The notes: generated by a model from the sequence alone, not told the origin. Numbered from the stretch's first letter, positions 53,791 through 63,774 are shown. The stretch: 64,000 bases of DNA from DATJGR01 sp041739525 (GCA_041739525.1 JBGSNQ010000184.1:18679-82678), one strand, 5' to 3'. Program-made: numbers and translations.

Positions 53791-54791
53791 CCAATTCGGT
53801 GGCAAAGCCTGTTCACGATCATCCCGCCGCGTGGATCGGGCGGGATCTGCGGCAGCGTACCGATTGGCTGCATCGTCTGTCGCCGAGGGAACTCGAGGAG
53901 CTCGACGCTGCGGTTGTGGGCCTCAGCGCATCCGGAAAACCGATCGCCAGCATCACGGCCGCGGACTATCCATTACTCGAACTCGACGCGGCGATTCAAA
54001 CATGGCGCACGACGCTCGAGTCGGGTCGAGGGTTTTTCCTGGTCCGCGGATTCCCCGTGCGCAAATACACCACGGAACAGGCGGCGCTCGCGTTCTGGAT
54101 CATCGGAGCGCATCTCGGTGAACCCGTGTCGCAGAATTCGGACGGCGACCTGCTGGGCCACGTGCGCGATACCGGCGTTGCGCCGAACAGCCTCGAGACG
54201 CGCCTGTACAAGACGCGCGCGGAGCTGACGTTTCATACCGATGGTGCCGACATCATCGGTCTGTTCTGCCTGCGCAAGGCGAAGAAGGGTGGGGTCAGCC
54301 GCATCGCCAGTTCAGTGGCGGTATACAACGAGATCGTCCGCCGTCGGCCCGATCTCGCGCCACTGCTGTTTTCGAGGTTCCCAAACTACATGCCAGGCCC
54401 AGAAGGTGTTGCCAAGAAGGGCTCGGTGTTCAACTATCCGATCGTCACGCTCGCCGCCGACGTCTTCCGGATGCTGTTCCTCGGGTGGTACATCCGCGAT
54501 TCGCAATCGCTTCCGGAAACACCCCGCCTGACGCCGCAACAACTGGAACTCGTCGACCTGCTCGAACGGATTCCCAACGAGCCCGGCATGGCGCTCGACA
54601 TGCACTTCTCCGAAGGGGACATGCAGTTTTTGAAGAATTCGGTGATTCTGCACGCGCGTACCGACTACGAGGACGCCGCCGAGCCGGACGAAAAGCGGCA
54701 TCTGTTGCGACTATGGCTAACGGCCAAATCGTTCCGCGATGGCGATGACGCGCTGAGGAAAGGTGTCGCAGCCCAGACCGCGATCCCGTAG
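53787..54791 (+). CDS. TauD/TfdA-family Fe(II)/2-oxoglutarate dioxygenase
   Basis: 334 residues from an ATG overlapping the arsI stop (ATGA). Iron motif HxD is in FHTDGAD near residue 150; the distal His is in ILHARTDYEDA; the oxoglutarate Arg in RHLLRLWL. Such enzymes hydroxylate or cleave small substrates. Its coupling to arsI suggests a role on an organoarsenical; this is inference. No arsenic role is established that I can cite. Confidence 0.85.
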   Translation: MTNSVAKPVHDHPAAWIGRDLRQRTDWLHRLSPRELEELDAAVVGLSASGKPIASITAADYPLLELDAAIQTWRTTLESGRGFFLVRGFPVRKYTTEQAALAFWIIGAHLGEPVSQNSDGDLLGHVRDTGVAPNSLETRLYKTRAELTFHTDGADIIGLFCLRKAKKGGVSRIASSVAVYNEIVRRRPDLAPLLFSRFPNYMPGPEGVAKKGSVFNYPIVTLAADVFRMLFLGWYIRDSQSLPETPRLTPQQLELVDLLERIPNEPGMALDMHFSEGDMQFLKNSVILHARTDYEDAAEPDEKRHLLRLWLTAKSFRDGDDALRKGVAAQTAIP

Positions 54792-54821
54792 CTTCGAATC
54801 ACCTCGATATTGAGAATGTCC

Positions 54822-55148
54822 ATGGATTCAAAACAGGCTGTTGCGGTTCTCGGAGCCTTGGCGCAGGAGACCCGACTGGCAGTCTTCCGGCACTTGGTGA
54901 CTGCCGGCGGGGCCGGCGCCACCGCGGGGGCGATCGCTGCTTCACTCGATGTACCCAGCCCGACGTTGTCCTTCCATCTGAAGGAACTGGAGCGCGCCGG
55001 GATCATTGCTTCGCGGCGTGAAAGCCGACAGATCTACTACAGCGCGAGCTACACCAGCGTCAAAGCGCTGATCGACTTCCTGACGGAGGATTGCTGTCGC
55101 GGACACCTCGATGTCCGTGCAGCTAGGAAACGACGCCGCGCATCATGA
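54822..55148 (+). CDS. arsR: ArsR family repressor, second copy
   Basis: 108 residues from the ATG matching the usual ArsR2 start (MDSKQAVAVLGALAQETRL). HTH: ASLDVPSPTLSFHLKELERAGI, wing SRRESRQIYYSASY; TEDCCRG near the C-terminus holds a Cys pair that likely binds As(III). This type differs from the first arsR and probably controls the arsI operon via the inverted repeat at 53288. Confidence 0.88.
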   Translation: MDSKQAVAVLGALAQETRLAVFRHLVTAGGAGATAGAIAASLDVPSPTLSFHLKELERAGIIASRRESRQIYYSASYTSVKALIDFLTEDCCRGHLDVRAARKRRRAS

Positions 55149-55472
55149 GCGACCCTCGCTTGCAGACTTCACGTGTGTCATTCCGAGCGTCGCGTCAATG
55201 GATGCCGTAAGAGCGCGTAGACGATCAGGAGCGCACCGAGCATTGACGGCCAGCCAGCTATGAGATTTTTCGTCTACCAGCGGAGTGCTCCAGCAGCTGC
55301 CTGCTGCCCACTCCGTGCGGGCGATTAATGCCTTCTTAGCGATTACATCGTCAGTGCGAGTCGCGACTGCGTCAGGGTGATGCCAACGACACAGGTAAGG
55401 CGCGAGACAGCGAACCGGGACAGCACTTCGCCCGGTCTGGACGCGACCAACAAGAAAAATCAAACGGTTAGA
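55149..55472. other. Intergenic, no feature recognised
   Basis: 324 bases between the second arsR and the tRNA genes; may contain the end of the arsenic island. Nothing else supported. Confidence 0.4.
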
Positions 55473-55549
55473 TGGCGGAGCGGACGGGGCTCGAACCCGC
55501 GACCCCCGGCGTGACAGGCCGGTATTCTAACCAACTGAACTACCGCTCC
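55473..55549 (-). tRNA. tRNA-Asp (GTC)
   Basis: 77 bases with encoded CCA. Acceptor GGAGCGG pairs with its complement; D arm GTTCAGTTGG, anticodon loop CTGTCAC with GTC, T arm GGGTTCGAGCCC. All stems are complete. Confidence 0.96.
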
Positions 55550-55584
55550 GAACTTGATGCACCTGCCGCAACCCGGCAAGGGCC

Positions 55585-55660
55585 TGGTGGGTGTTGCAGG
55601 GGTCGAACCTGCGACCTACAGCTTGTAAGGCTGCCGCTCTACCAACTGAGCTAAACACCC
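55585..55660 (-). tRNA. tRNA-Val (TAC)
   Basis: 76 bases with encoded CCA. Acceptor GGGTGTT, D arm GCTCAGTTGG, anticodon loop CTTACAA with TAC, T arm AGGTTCGACCCCT. It precedes tRNA-Asp on the same strand by 35 bases, probably one transcript. Confidence 0.96.
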
Positions 55661-55794
55661 GGAAAAGCGCGAGCGGCGTATGTTACTGATCCACCTAGGG
55701 GTGTCAATCAAAAGAGCCCCGAGCCGAGGCAGTGAACTCGCTTCGTTCTGCGCCGTTCCCTACACTCCTGCCCTCATCGTTAAGGGGACCCGGG

Positions 55795-56607
55795 ATGGCG
55801 GCAACCGACGCACTGCATAGCTACGAGAAGTTCGAGTTCGACGACGGCCAATGGACCCGCCCTGTTTACCGTCGTGGTTCCGGTCCTGCGGTCATCATCA
55901 TTCACGAAATGCCCGGCATGCATCCGTTGGTCATCCGTTTCGCCGACCACGTTGCTGCGGCCGGCATGACGGCGGTGATGCCGAGTCTCTTCGGATCTCC
56001 GGGACGCGAAGTCACGATGGGACACGCGGTGGGCGTGATGTTGAAAGCCATCTGCGTGCGCCGCGAATTCAACGTGTGGGCGACGAACCGTTCGAGTCCG
56101 ATCGTCGACTGGTGCCGCGCGCTCGCGCGCAAGATGCACGCCGAGTGCGGCGGCAACGGTGTCGGCGCGGTAGGCATGTGTTTTACAGGCAACTTCGCGC
56201 TCGCGATGATGACCGAGCCTTCCGTGGTAGCCCCGGTGCTCTCGCAACCGTCGCTGCCGCTGCCGGCGGGTCCAGGCGGCGACAAACGGCGCGGTGCCAT
56301 CGGCGTTTCCGACGAAGAAATCTCCTGCGCTAAACGCCGCTTCAAAGACGAGAACCTGTCGATGATCGGCTTACGCTTCTTCAGCGACTCGTTCGTACCC
56401 GACGAGCGCTTCGATACCTTGAAGAAAACGTTCGGCGACAAGTTCGAGGCCATCGAAATCGATCCGAAAGATGCGGCGCCGAACACCGGCATGGCGCCAC
56501 ACTCGGTGCTTACGCTGCACCTCGTCGATGACGATCCCACCGGACCGACGAAGCGCGCCGAACAGCGCGTGATCGAGTTCTTCCGGCAGCGCGTCGGGGC
56601 AACCTGA
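55795..56607 (+). CDS. Dienelactone hydrolase family protein
   Basis: 270 residues from the ATG at 55795 with AAGGGGA upstream. Alpha/beta hydrolase: VIIIHEMPGMHP oxyanion loop, nucleophile Cys in VGMCFTGNFALA (the DLH G-x-C-x-G pattern), acid Asp region and late His in APHSVLTLH. Hydrolyses lactone or small ester substrates; the actual substrate is unknown. Confidence 0.87.
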   Translation: MAATDALHSYEKFEFDDGQWTRPVYRRGSGPAVIIIHEMPGMHPLVIRFADHVAAAGMTAVMPSLFGSPGREVTMGHAVGVMLKAICVRREFNVWATNRSSPIVDWCRALARKMHAECGGNGVGAVGMCFTGNFALAMMTEPSVVAPVLSQPSLPLPAGPGGDKRRGAIGVSDEEISCAKRRFKDENLSMIGLRFFSDSFVPDERFDTLKKTFGDKFEAIEIDPKDAAPNTGMAPHSVLTLHLVDDDPTGPTKRAEQRVIEFFRQRVGAT

Positions 56608-56659
56608 CGCGCCGCGCGGCGAGCCATCGTGGGCGAGCCATCGTGTTGTCAGATTGCCC

Positions 56660-57106
56660 TCAGGCCGGCGCCCTCGCACGCACCGCCAACACATCGCAGG
56701 CGGCGCCGTGCAGAACGGCGTTGGCCGTCGAACCGAGCAACAGGCGCCAACCATGCCGGCCATGGCTGCCCACGATGATCAGGTCGACACCTTTATCCTG
56801 AGCCAGCCGCAGAATCTGAGTCGGCGCGTGTCCGCGTTCGAGATATTGGCGTTCTTTGGGAACGCCATACGCACGCCCTACCGCCTCGAGTTGCTCGGTC
56901 GCGCGCTTCAGGATGTTTTCTTCGAAACTGGGGGGCAACGTGCCGAGCGCAGGCTCCATGCCGTAGTAGTAATACGCGGGCTCCATCACGTGCACGACCG
57001 AAACATTGGCACCCGAGCCGGCCTTCTCAACGGCAGCTTTCAGGACGTCGATCAGATCGTCAGAAAGATCCACCGCCACGAGCACTTCTTTGTAGTTAGC
57101 CATCAT
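56660..57106 (-). CDS. Universal stress protein (UspA family)
   Basis: 148 residues from tandem ATGs after TGAGGTCG. Rossmann-like Usp fold: VLVAVDLSDD, HVMEP, and the ATP-type GSHGRHGWRLLLGSTANAVLH (motif G-2x-G-9x-G-S/T). About half of its positions match the second Usp gene at 57.5 kb, an apparent local duplication. Confidence 0.9.
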   Translation of the reverse strand: MMANYKEVLVAVDLSDDLIDVLKAAVEKAGSGANVSVVHVMEPAYYYYGMEPALGTLPPSFEENILKRATEQLEAVGRAYGVPKERQYLERGHAPTQILRLAQDKGVDLIIVGSHGRHGWRLLLGSTANAVLHGAACDVLAVRARAPA

Positions 57107-57240
57107 CGACCTCAGCACTACGCAGTGGATCGAGCTTAGTCCGTGTCGAAGCTTCGGGGCTACCCGGGGGAAGTCCGTAGGTTCAACACACGCGCGGACG
57201 TGGAAAATGACCTGCAAGCAATTTCGCACCGGAACCCGAC

Positions 57241-57456
57241 ATGTCCGCATATTCGATTGCGCGCCATCACATCGACACCGCATTACACGCTGCAGAGGGC
57301 GAGCGAATCTCCCGCGGCGACTGTCTGCACGCAATGCTGGTGACGATTGCTCAGGCGCTGGTGAAGGAGCGCGGCATCCCCGACACGAAAAGCGCGCTCG
57401 AATTCCAGATGAACAATCTCGCCGAGGACGCTGACTATGAGTTCATGCGGCCTTAG
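57241..57456 (+). CDS. Small conserved-looking hypothetical protein
   Basis: 71 residues between two usp genes on the other strand. Helical, with ISRGDCLHAMLVTIAQALV and a tail NLAEDADYEFMRP. A CGGAA stretch precedes the ATG. No family recognised, but codon use and composition are protein-like. Confidence 0.55.
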   Translation: MSAYSIARHHIDTALHAAEGERISRGDCLHAMLVTIAQALVKERGIPDTKSALEFQMNNLAEDADYEFMRP

Positions 57457-57496
57457 CCTGAACCCATAAACGTCATCGGATTGGATTGGTTGGGCG

Positions 57497-57937
57497 CTAC
57501 TTGATGCGGACCGTAAGCACGTCGCACGGGCAACCATGCAACACGCCCGTCGCCGTCGAACCGAGCAGTAATCCCAGACCATGTCGGCCGTGCGTGCCGA
57601 GGATGATGAGATCCACGCCGAGTTCTGCCGCCGTCTCGCGAATCTCGTGCGCCGGATTGCCGCGCGCAACGTACGTGCGGTTGCCGGGAACACCAAGACC
57701 CTTGGCATGTTCTGCGATGCGCAGTTGTGCCTGCTTCACCGCGTCTGCTTCGATCATTGCGGCGTCGGCCGACAACGCGGCCACGTCGAACCCCGAATAC
57801 ACCTGATTGATCGGTTTAACGACGACGATCAGCGACAACTCGGCGCCGTTCTGTTTCGTCGTCTCGTTCGCCTGCTTGAGCACTTGGCCGGCTTCGTCGG
57901 TGAGATCGATCGCAACGAGAATCTTCTTGTAAGGCAT
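57497..57937 (-). CDS. Universal stress protein (UspA family)
   Basis: 146 residues from the ATG at 57937 with AGGAGGA upstream. Usp fold with KKILVAIDLTDEAGQ and GTHGRHGLGLLLGSTATGVLH, an ATP-binding type. Located just downstream of the sensor kinase gene on the same strand. Confidence 0.92.
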   Translation of the reverse strand: MPYKKILVAIDLTDEAGQVLKQANETTKQNGAELSLIVVVKPINQVYSGFDVAALSADAAMIEADAVKQAQLRIAEHAKGLGVPGNRTYVARGNPAHEIRETAAELGVDLIILGTHGRHGLGLLLGSTATGVLHGCPCDVLTVRIK

Positions 57938-57990
57938 GCCGCGTCCTCCTGCTTTTGAGACCGAACTGTTGAACCCGAACAATACGGCTT

Positions 57991-60333
57991 TCAGGCGTCG
58001 GCGGCCAGCGCCTCAATTACCCTGTCGGCAAGATCGGTCAGCTGAAACGGCTTCCGAAGAATCTCAATTGCTGAAAGGCCGTCGCCATGTTGAAGGCCCT
58101 TACGCGCAATTTCATCCTGTGCATAGCCCGACATGAAGATGAATCGCACACCTGGCTGCACCTTGCGCATCGCTTCTTCCACGTCGAGCCCCGACAAACC
58201 GCCGGGCAACACGATGTCGGAGAGTACGAGATCGATCGGTTTGTGCTGCTCGAGCGAATCGAGCGCCTGCTCGCCATTGTGGACGTTGATTACCTGATAC
58301 CCGAGCTGGGTGAGTCCTTCGGTGACCACAGCGGTTACGCCCGGATCGTCTTCGATCACCATGATCGTCTGTCCCTGGCCCACCGCCGCTTCGCGTCGGG
58401 CGGGATCTTCGAAATCCGTCGCTCCATCCAGGGCCCGCGGCAACAGAATCTCTGCCGTCGTGCCACGACCGAGTACGCTCGTCAGCACCACTCGCCCGCC
58501 GCTCTGGTTGATGAACCCGTACACCATGCTCAAGCCGAGCCCGGACCCTTCACCGGGACCCTTGGTCGTGAAGAACGGTTCGAATACATGGGGTAACACC
58601 TCGGGCGCGATACCGCGACCAGTGTCGGTAATCCGCAGCCGGACATAGTCGTTGGGGCCATCGACGCCGGACGTCACACCGCTCAACCCACGACAGTTGT
58701 CGAGCGTCATCGTCAGATTGCCGCGATTGGGCATTGCATCGCGCGCGTTGAGCGCGAGATTGAGAATCGCACTCTCCAACTGGTGCGGATCGACCATACA
58801 TTTCCACAAACCCTCGGCCGCTACGACCTCGATGCGGATGTTCTCGCCGAGCGTGCGCCCCAGAAGCTCCTCCATCTCGCGCAACCGCTCCGCAACGTCT
58901 ACCGGAACCGGATGCAGCGCCTGCCGTCGCGAGAACGCGAGCAATCGTTGCGTGAGTGCCCCACCCCGCGTCGCGGCCACCGTGGCGGACTCGATGTGGC
59001 GCAACAGCTTCGGCTGGTTGGCGGCGTGAATACCCAACAGTTCGAGGTTGCCGAGAATCACCGTCAGAAGGTTGTTGAAATCGTGCGCGATGCCGCCTGT
59101 GAGCTGGCCGACGGCCTCCATCTTCTGCGCCTGCGCGAGTTCGGCCTGATTTGCGCGCAGCGCACGCTGCGCCTCGACCATCTCGGTGATATTGGTACCC
59201 GTGCCGCGAAAGCAGCAGAAACGACCCGCTTCGTCGAAATACGGCACCGCGCTCGACTGCATATGCAACAGATGTCCTTCGCGGTCGCGCACCGAGAATC
59301 GGAAGTCGCGATACGGCCGGTGCTCTCTGAGGTCTGCAGGGCGATCGAACTCGTACTCGAACCGATACTCGTCACCCGTTTCCAGCGCAGACCGGCCGAT
59401 GAGAACCGATGGATCGAGGCCGGTGATATCGCGAAAGCGGTCGGAGACATAACTGAACTTCAGGTCGGCATCGATCTCGAAAAAATAGTCCGACGCCGCT
59501 TCGGCAAACATCCGCAACCGCGCTTCGCCTGCGCGAAGTTCGCGTTGCGCGGCCGCATTTCCTTCGAGCAGTTCTTTCAGCCGGAACATCATCGCGCCCA
59601 CATCGTCGAGCGAGCGTGGTTGCAGCAGGCGCACGTCGTTGGTGCGCGTTGCCAGAGCTTGCTCCAGCGGTTCGACGCTGGCGGCGAATCCCGTGTACGC
59701 CATGTAAGTCACCCCGGCGGTGTACGCGAGAATCGACAACCACAGAATCCACGCATGCACCGTGACCATGCCTATTAAGGTGGCTTCAACCATCAGGAAC
59801 GACGTGCACGCGACGAACGAATTGCCGACGCCAACCGCGAGGATGCGCATGCGGGTGGGAACCAGCGAACGCCCCTCCGCGAATCGTCCGAAGTGCCGGC
59901 CGAAGACGTCCTGCAGATAGAGAAACGTCGGCGTGAGGATGTAGATACTCATGGTCACGACGGTGCGGATCACTACAGCAGGCGGAACGTTGCCGCCACC
60001 CGCCTCCAATCCGATCATCGCCACGCCGCCGCTGACGTAGAGCACCACACCGATGACGGTTTCGATGGCGAGACGTTGTAGCGCCGTGAAGTTCGTCGGT
60101 CGTCCCTGAGTGAGCGCCGAGATCTGCCGCAGCAGATTGCGACGCAACACGTACGTCACCAGCGCTGCTGCGATCAGAAAGTAGCCGATCGACCACCACG
60201 GGATCAGCGCGAAGTTCGCGTATTCGTCCGGAAAGAAATTGAGATTGAGAAAGACGATCGACAACGCGGCCGGCACCAACAGTGCCACCAGCATCGCGCC
60301 CGTGAAACGCAGAACCAGAGCGCGGTCGCTCAC
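57991..60333 (-). CDS. Hybrid sensor histidine kinase with PAS and receiver domains
   Basis: 780 residues from a GTG with AAGGA upstream. Order: six or so membrane segments (residues ~10-245), a linker, a PAS domain (about 280-410, ASDYFFEIDADLKFSYVSDR), HisKA with GGIAHDFNNLLTV (phospho-His), HATPase with ALNARDAMP, DTGRGIAPE and GEGSGLGLSMV, and a C-terminal receiver domain (phospho-Asp in DLVLSDIVLP). Autophosphorylation then transfer to the receiver; output partner unknown. Signal likely membrane or ligand related. Confidence 0.92.
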   Translation of the reverse strand: MSDRALVLRFTGAMLVALLVPAALSIVFLNLNFFPDEYANFALIPWWSIGYFLIAAALVTYVLRRNLLRQISALTQGRPTNFTALQRLAIETVIGVVLYVSGGVAMIGLEAGGGNVPPAVVIRTVVTMSIYILTPTFLYLQDVFGRHFGRFAEGRSLVPTRMRILAVGVGNSFVACTSFLMVEATLIGMVTVHAWILWLSILAYTAGVTYMAYTGFAASVEPLEQALATRTNDVRLLQPRSLDDVGAMMFRLKELLEGNAAAQRELRAGEARLRMFAEAASDYFFEIDADLKFSYVSDRFRDITGLDPSVLIGRSALETGDEYRFEYEFDRPADLREHRPYRDFRFSVRDREGHLLHMQSSAVPYFDEAGRFCCFRGTGTNITEMVEAQRALRANQAELAQAQKMEAVGQLTGGIAHDFNNLLTVILGNLELLGIHAANQPKLLRHIESATVAATRGGALTQRLLAFSRRQALHPVPVDVAERLREMEELLGRTLGENIRIEVVAAEGLWKCMVDPHQLESAILNLALNARDAMPNRGNLTMTLDNCRGLSGVTSGVDGPNDYVRLRITDTGRGIAPEVLPHVFEPFFTTKGPGEGSGLGLSMVYGFINQSGGRVVLTSVLGRGTTAEILLPRALDGATDFEDPARREAAVGQGQTIMVIEDDPGVTAVVTEGLTQLGYQVINVHNGEQALDSLEQHKPIDLVLSDIVLPGGLSGLDVEEAMRKVQPGVRFIFMSGYAQDEIARKGLQHGDGLSAIEILRKPFQLTDLADRVIEALAADA

Positions 60334-60487
60334 GTGTGTGTCGAATCCTTGTCGGTGGAGGGAACAGCCGTTCGCAAGTGTAATCCAAGAATTCGATGGC
60401 GACGTCGCGCGACGGCGTTTTCGAATTGCCGGCAACGGTCGTTTCCGCGACCATGCTCGTCCTCGTGCCCTCTGGGAGACCAACGCC

Positions 60488-61192
60488 GTGCCCGAATTGA
60501 GTTCATCGTTGATCGAGAGTCTGCGCGCACTCGATACGCCTACCGTATGCAACGCACTCGAAGTGGTTGCGCCGCAGCGACGCGGTTGGGGATTCACCGT
60601 CGAGCCCCTGGTGTGTGTACACCCGGGTCTGCCGCCGGTGGTCGCCGTGGCACGCACCGCGTCGATTCGCTCGATGCACCCGTCGGATGTCGTCGGCAAC
60701 GCGGCGCGCGAGCTGAACGACGCGTACTACGACTACATCGATGCCGGTCCGAAGCCGAGCGTGGTCGTCATTCAGGATCTCGATGCCCCTAACGGCGCTT
60801 ATGGCGCGTTCTGGGGCGAGGTCAATACACACGTGCATCGAGGGCTCGGTTGCCGCGGTGTGATCACCGACGGCAGCGTTCGCGACCTGCCCGGATGCGC
60901 GGAGGGTTTTCAGCTGCTTGCCAACCGCGTCGGTCCTTCGCATGCATTCGTGCATGTCGTCGACTTCGGCAAGCCGGTGAACGTCGCCGGCATGCGGGTG
61001 CGCGACGGCGACCTGATCCACGCCGACCAACACGGTGCGGTGGTGATCCCGTGGGATGTCGCGAGCAAGGTGCAGGCCGCGGCAGAGCAGATCGCGCGGC
61101 GCGAGAAGGTGATCATCGACGCATCGTTAGAAGCGGGGTTCGACGCAAAGCGACTACGCAAGGCGTGGGGCGACGCCGCCGAGATTCACTGA
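60488..61192 (+). CDS. RraA-like protein
   Basis: 234 residues from a GTG with GGGAGA upstream. RraA/HMG-aldolase fold: DTPTVCNALE, the loop GAFWGEVNTHVHRGLGCRGVI, GSVRDLPG (Asp and Arg of the metal and substrate site), and DLIHADQHGAVVIP. Could be a class II aldolase-decarboxylase on 4-hydroxy-4-methyl-2-oxoglutarate-like acids rather than an RNase E inhibitor. Divergent from the sensor kinase, 154 bases. Confidence 0.88.
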   Translation: MPELSSSLIESLRALDTPTVCNALEVVAPQRRGWGFTVEPLVCVHPGLPPVVAVARTASIRSMHPSDVVGNAARELNDAYYDYIDAGPKPSVVVIQDLDAPNGAYGAFWGEVNTHVHRGLGCRGVITDGSVRDLPGCAEGFQLLANRVGPSHAFVHVVDFGKPVNVAGMRVRDGDLIHADQHGAVVIPWDVASKVQAAAEQIARREKVIIDASLEAGFDAKRLRKAWGDAAEIH

Positions 61193-61202
61193 ATCACGGA
61201 TC

Positions 61203-62546
61203 TCAGGTGAGCCTCGACAGAGCGAGCCGCACGGTCTGTGGCACCAGGTCGCGCATCCACGGATGCAACCGAACGATCGAGGGACGCTGCCGGCGGTAAC
61301 GCGCCGCCATGTCGAAGAAGCACAGCGGCGTCGCGAGTTCGATCGCGCGCCTCAACCGGTTTGGTGGCGCAAGGGGCGCGAACGCAGCGGCATATGCGCG
61401 CTCGACGCGCGCTACGTTTTCCGGCGACCCGAGTCCTGCGTTCATCAGGCCCACCGTGAGCGGAGCCAGGCTGAAGAACGGATGCGAAATGACGGCATCT
61501 TCCCAATCGATGACTGCACACGAACTTTCGTCGCAAAAGACGTTGCCGGGCCAGAAGTCGCCGTGCTCCAGCGAATAGGGAACTCCGAGCGCCGCCAGTT
61601 CATCACAGCGTCGCCGCAACTCCGGTGCCAGTGCAACGAACCGCGTGTGTTCCATCTGCGTCAATCCGCCCGGCTGCGGCAATAGCGCCGCATCCGCAGC
61701 CAACGATTCAATCGAGCGGGCGAGTTGCTCCAGATCTCGCGCAGGACAGCCGAGCGCCTTCAACGCAGGCACGTGCTCGATACACGCCACCTGCAAACGC
61801 GCGTAACGATTCGCTGCCCGCTCCCACACCGCGACGTCGACAATCTCTTCGAGCTTCTGTCCTCGGCAAGCCTGCATCAGCAACCATCGACGAGCCGGCT
61901 CGGCCGCGGTGATCTGCGGCACCACATCGGGAAAGTGTTGACCCAGATAGCGGGTGAGATTCGCTTCCACCGCTCCGCTCGCAGGCAGCGCCTTGAAGTA
62001 GTGATCGGCGCCTCCCGTTCGAACCCGCAGCACGCTCGACGTCGCCCATGTCCTAAGTTGCACGATCTCGAGCGTCTGCGTTCCTGCGAACTGCACCTCT
62101 CTTTCGATCCACGCGGTCGCTTCGCTGAACCAACCCGGTTTCGTCCATTCGCGCCCGTCTAAAACCGGCGCATCGCGATCCCGAAGCCACAGCGCGAGCG
62201 CTTCGCGATCGGCTCGATCGACGGGCGTGGCAGCGTTGACCGCCAACCACCTCAACTCGTGCGTGCGAGCGTCTCCGACCACTTCGAGTGCATGCACGCG
62301 ATCGAAAGATCCATCGCTCGCATCCGCCTCGGAATGCTCGAGGCTGCGCAGCACCACCGTGCGCAATCCGAAACGTTCCGCGACGAGTGCGTTGATGTAG
62401 TCCACGTCCGCTGTGTGCCGATCGTCGGTGACGAACAACGGCAACGCATCACCGTCGAGCAGAATGTTGCCGCTCGCACCGGGTTGCTCGATGATCAAAC
62501 GATGACGGACCGTGGGCGAATCCGCAGCCACTGCTAACGTCTCCAC
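61203..62546 (-). CDS. Aminoglycoside phosphotransferase (APH)-like kinase
   Basis: 447 residues from a GTG. N-terminal ~125 residues (RHRLIIEQPGASGNILLDGD) resemble a Nudix-like sensor domain; the rest is an APH/choline-kinase fold with LEHGDFWPGNVF (catalytic Asp) and AVIDWEDA (metal Asp). The substrate is unknown; not evidence of drug resistance. Convergent with the RraA-like gene. Confidence 0.82.
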   Translation of the reverse strand: METLAVAADSPTVRHRLIIEQPGASGNILLDGDALPLFVTDDRHTADVDYINALVAERFGLRTVVLRSLEHSEADASDGSFDRVHALEVVGDARTHELRWLAVNAATPVDRADREALALWLRDRDAPVLDGREWTKPGWFSEATAWIEREVQFAGTQTLEIVQLRTWATSSVLRVRTGGADHYFKALPASGAVEANLTRYLGQHFPDVVPQITAAEPARRWLLMQACRGQKLEEIVDVAVWERAANRYARLQVACIEHVPALKALGCPARDLEQLARSIESLAADAALLPQPGGLTQMEHTRFVALAPELRRRCDELAALGVPYSLEHGDFWPGNVFCDESSCAVIDWEDAVISHPFFSLAPLTVGLMNAGLGSPENVARVERAYAAAFAPLAPPNRLRRAIELATPLCFFDMAARYRRQRPSIVRLHPWMRDLVPQTVRLALSRLT

Positions 62547-62709
62547 TCAGTCGCACGATGCGAATAGTGTACGACAACACTCGTCCTGCGGCGTACTGCG
62601 ACGTTGACCGGCCAACCTGCCTCTTCTTCTACCCTGCGCGGTCGTGCGAGGGGCACGATCACCCGAAGAAGATCAACGAGGCTGAGATGATCAGCAAGGA
62701 GAGAGGCCA

Positions 62710-63774
62710 ATGGAAGCATCGCAACTTTCGAGCACACGTGTACGCGCATTCGCTCGAGCCGCAATCTGGGCGAGCGTGGGGCTGTACTGCGCCGCGTATG
62801 CAGACGTGGTTACCACCGTAGATGGCGCGCGCCTGACCGGCACCATCGAAAAAGTCACACCGAAGGAAATCGAGCTGAAAACGGTCTATGCCGGAAAGCT
62901 GACCGTAGCAATGGATCAGGTCGCTTCGTTCGCGACCGACAAGGAAATGACGACGCAACTCACGGACTCGACCACCATCACCGGCGTCACCGAACTCGAC
63001 GAGCAGAAGAACATGCGCGTGGTGGGCGCGACGTCGTCCTCAACTGCTCGGCTCGGTCAACTGCAAGCTTCCTGGGTTGCGGGCACCCCGCCGCCGCCGG
63101 AGTCGCTGTTCGATACGCGCCATTGGACCTATCAGCTCGGTGCCGATCTGACCGGCAAGAGCGGCAACTCCGACGAGCGCACGACGAACATCAACGGCGC
63201 GATGGCGCTGGTCAGCAAGAAGGACGAACTGCGTTTCTACGGCTCGTACGACAACGCGGAGCAGGACAACGACCAGACGTCGGACGAATCGATCGGCGGC
63301 GCGTCGTATACCGCGTTCGTTACGGTTCCCTGGGGCTGGTACGTGCGCGGCGAACTCGAAAAGGACAAGTTCGAAGACATCGATCTGCGCACAACGCTGG
63401 CGGCAGGCGGCACGTGGCGGCCGATTAACACCGAGGAACGCACGTTGCGGTTCTGGCTCGGCTTAGGCTATCGGAACGAGTCCTATACGACCGACCTCGA
63501 GGACGATTCGGCGGCAACGCTCGACAGCGGCGTTGCACACAGCTGGACGATGAAGCCGTGGTTGTCGCTCGTGAACTCTTTGACCTACTCGCCGCAGCTG
63601 GAAGATTTCGGTAACTACCTCGTCTCGCACGATTCGGCGTTCGTCATGCCGATTGCAGCGTCGCAATGGACGGTGCGGCTCGGCGTGCACAACGACTACA
63701 ACAGCTATCCTGCGCCGGATAGAGACAAGCTCGATACCACCTGGTACACGCGCGTTCTACTTCGCTTCGAATAG
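62710..63774 (+). CDS. DUF481 family outer-membrane protein
   Basis: 354 residues; GAGAGAGG precedes the ATG. Signal peptide to about residue 31. Residues ~33-75 form an N-terminal module (VVTTVDGARLTGTIEKV). The rest is DUF481 beta-barrel-like: alternating strands such as HWTYQLGADLTGKSGN, RFYGSYDN and WYVRGELEKD, ending WYTRVLLRFE with a C-terminal Phe-Glu. Probably a small outer-membrane barrel of unknown function. Confidence 0.85.
   Translation: MEASQLSSTRVRAFARAAIWASVGLYCAAYADVVTTVDGARLTGTIEKVTPKEIELKTVYAGKLTVAMDQVASFATDKEMTTQLTDSTTITGVTELDEQKNMRVVGATSSSTARLGQLQASWVAGTPPPPESLFDTRHWTYQLGADLTGKSGNSDERTTNINGAMALVSKKDELRFYGSYDNAEQDNDQTSDESIGGASYTAFVTVPWGWYVRGELEKDKFEDIDLRTTLAAGGTWRPINTEERTLRFWLGLGYRNESYTTDLEDDSAATLDSGVAHSWTMKPWLSLVNSLTYSPQLEDFGNYLVSHDSAFVMPIAASQWTVRLGVHNDYNSYPAPDRDKLDTTWYTRVLLRFE

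Noticed and set aside
61203..62546. Antibiotic resistance call for the APH-like gene
   Set aside because: APH folds are common in many small-molecule kinases; the extra N-terminal domain and context give no support for resistance.
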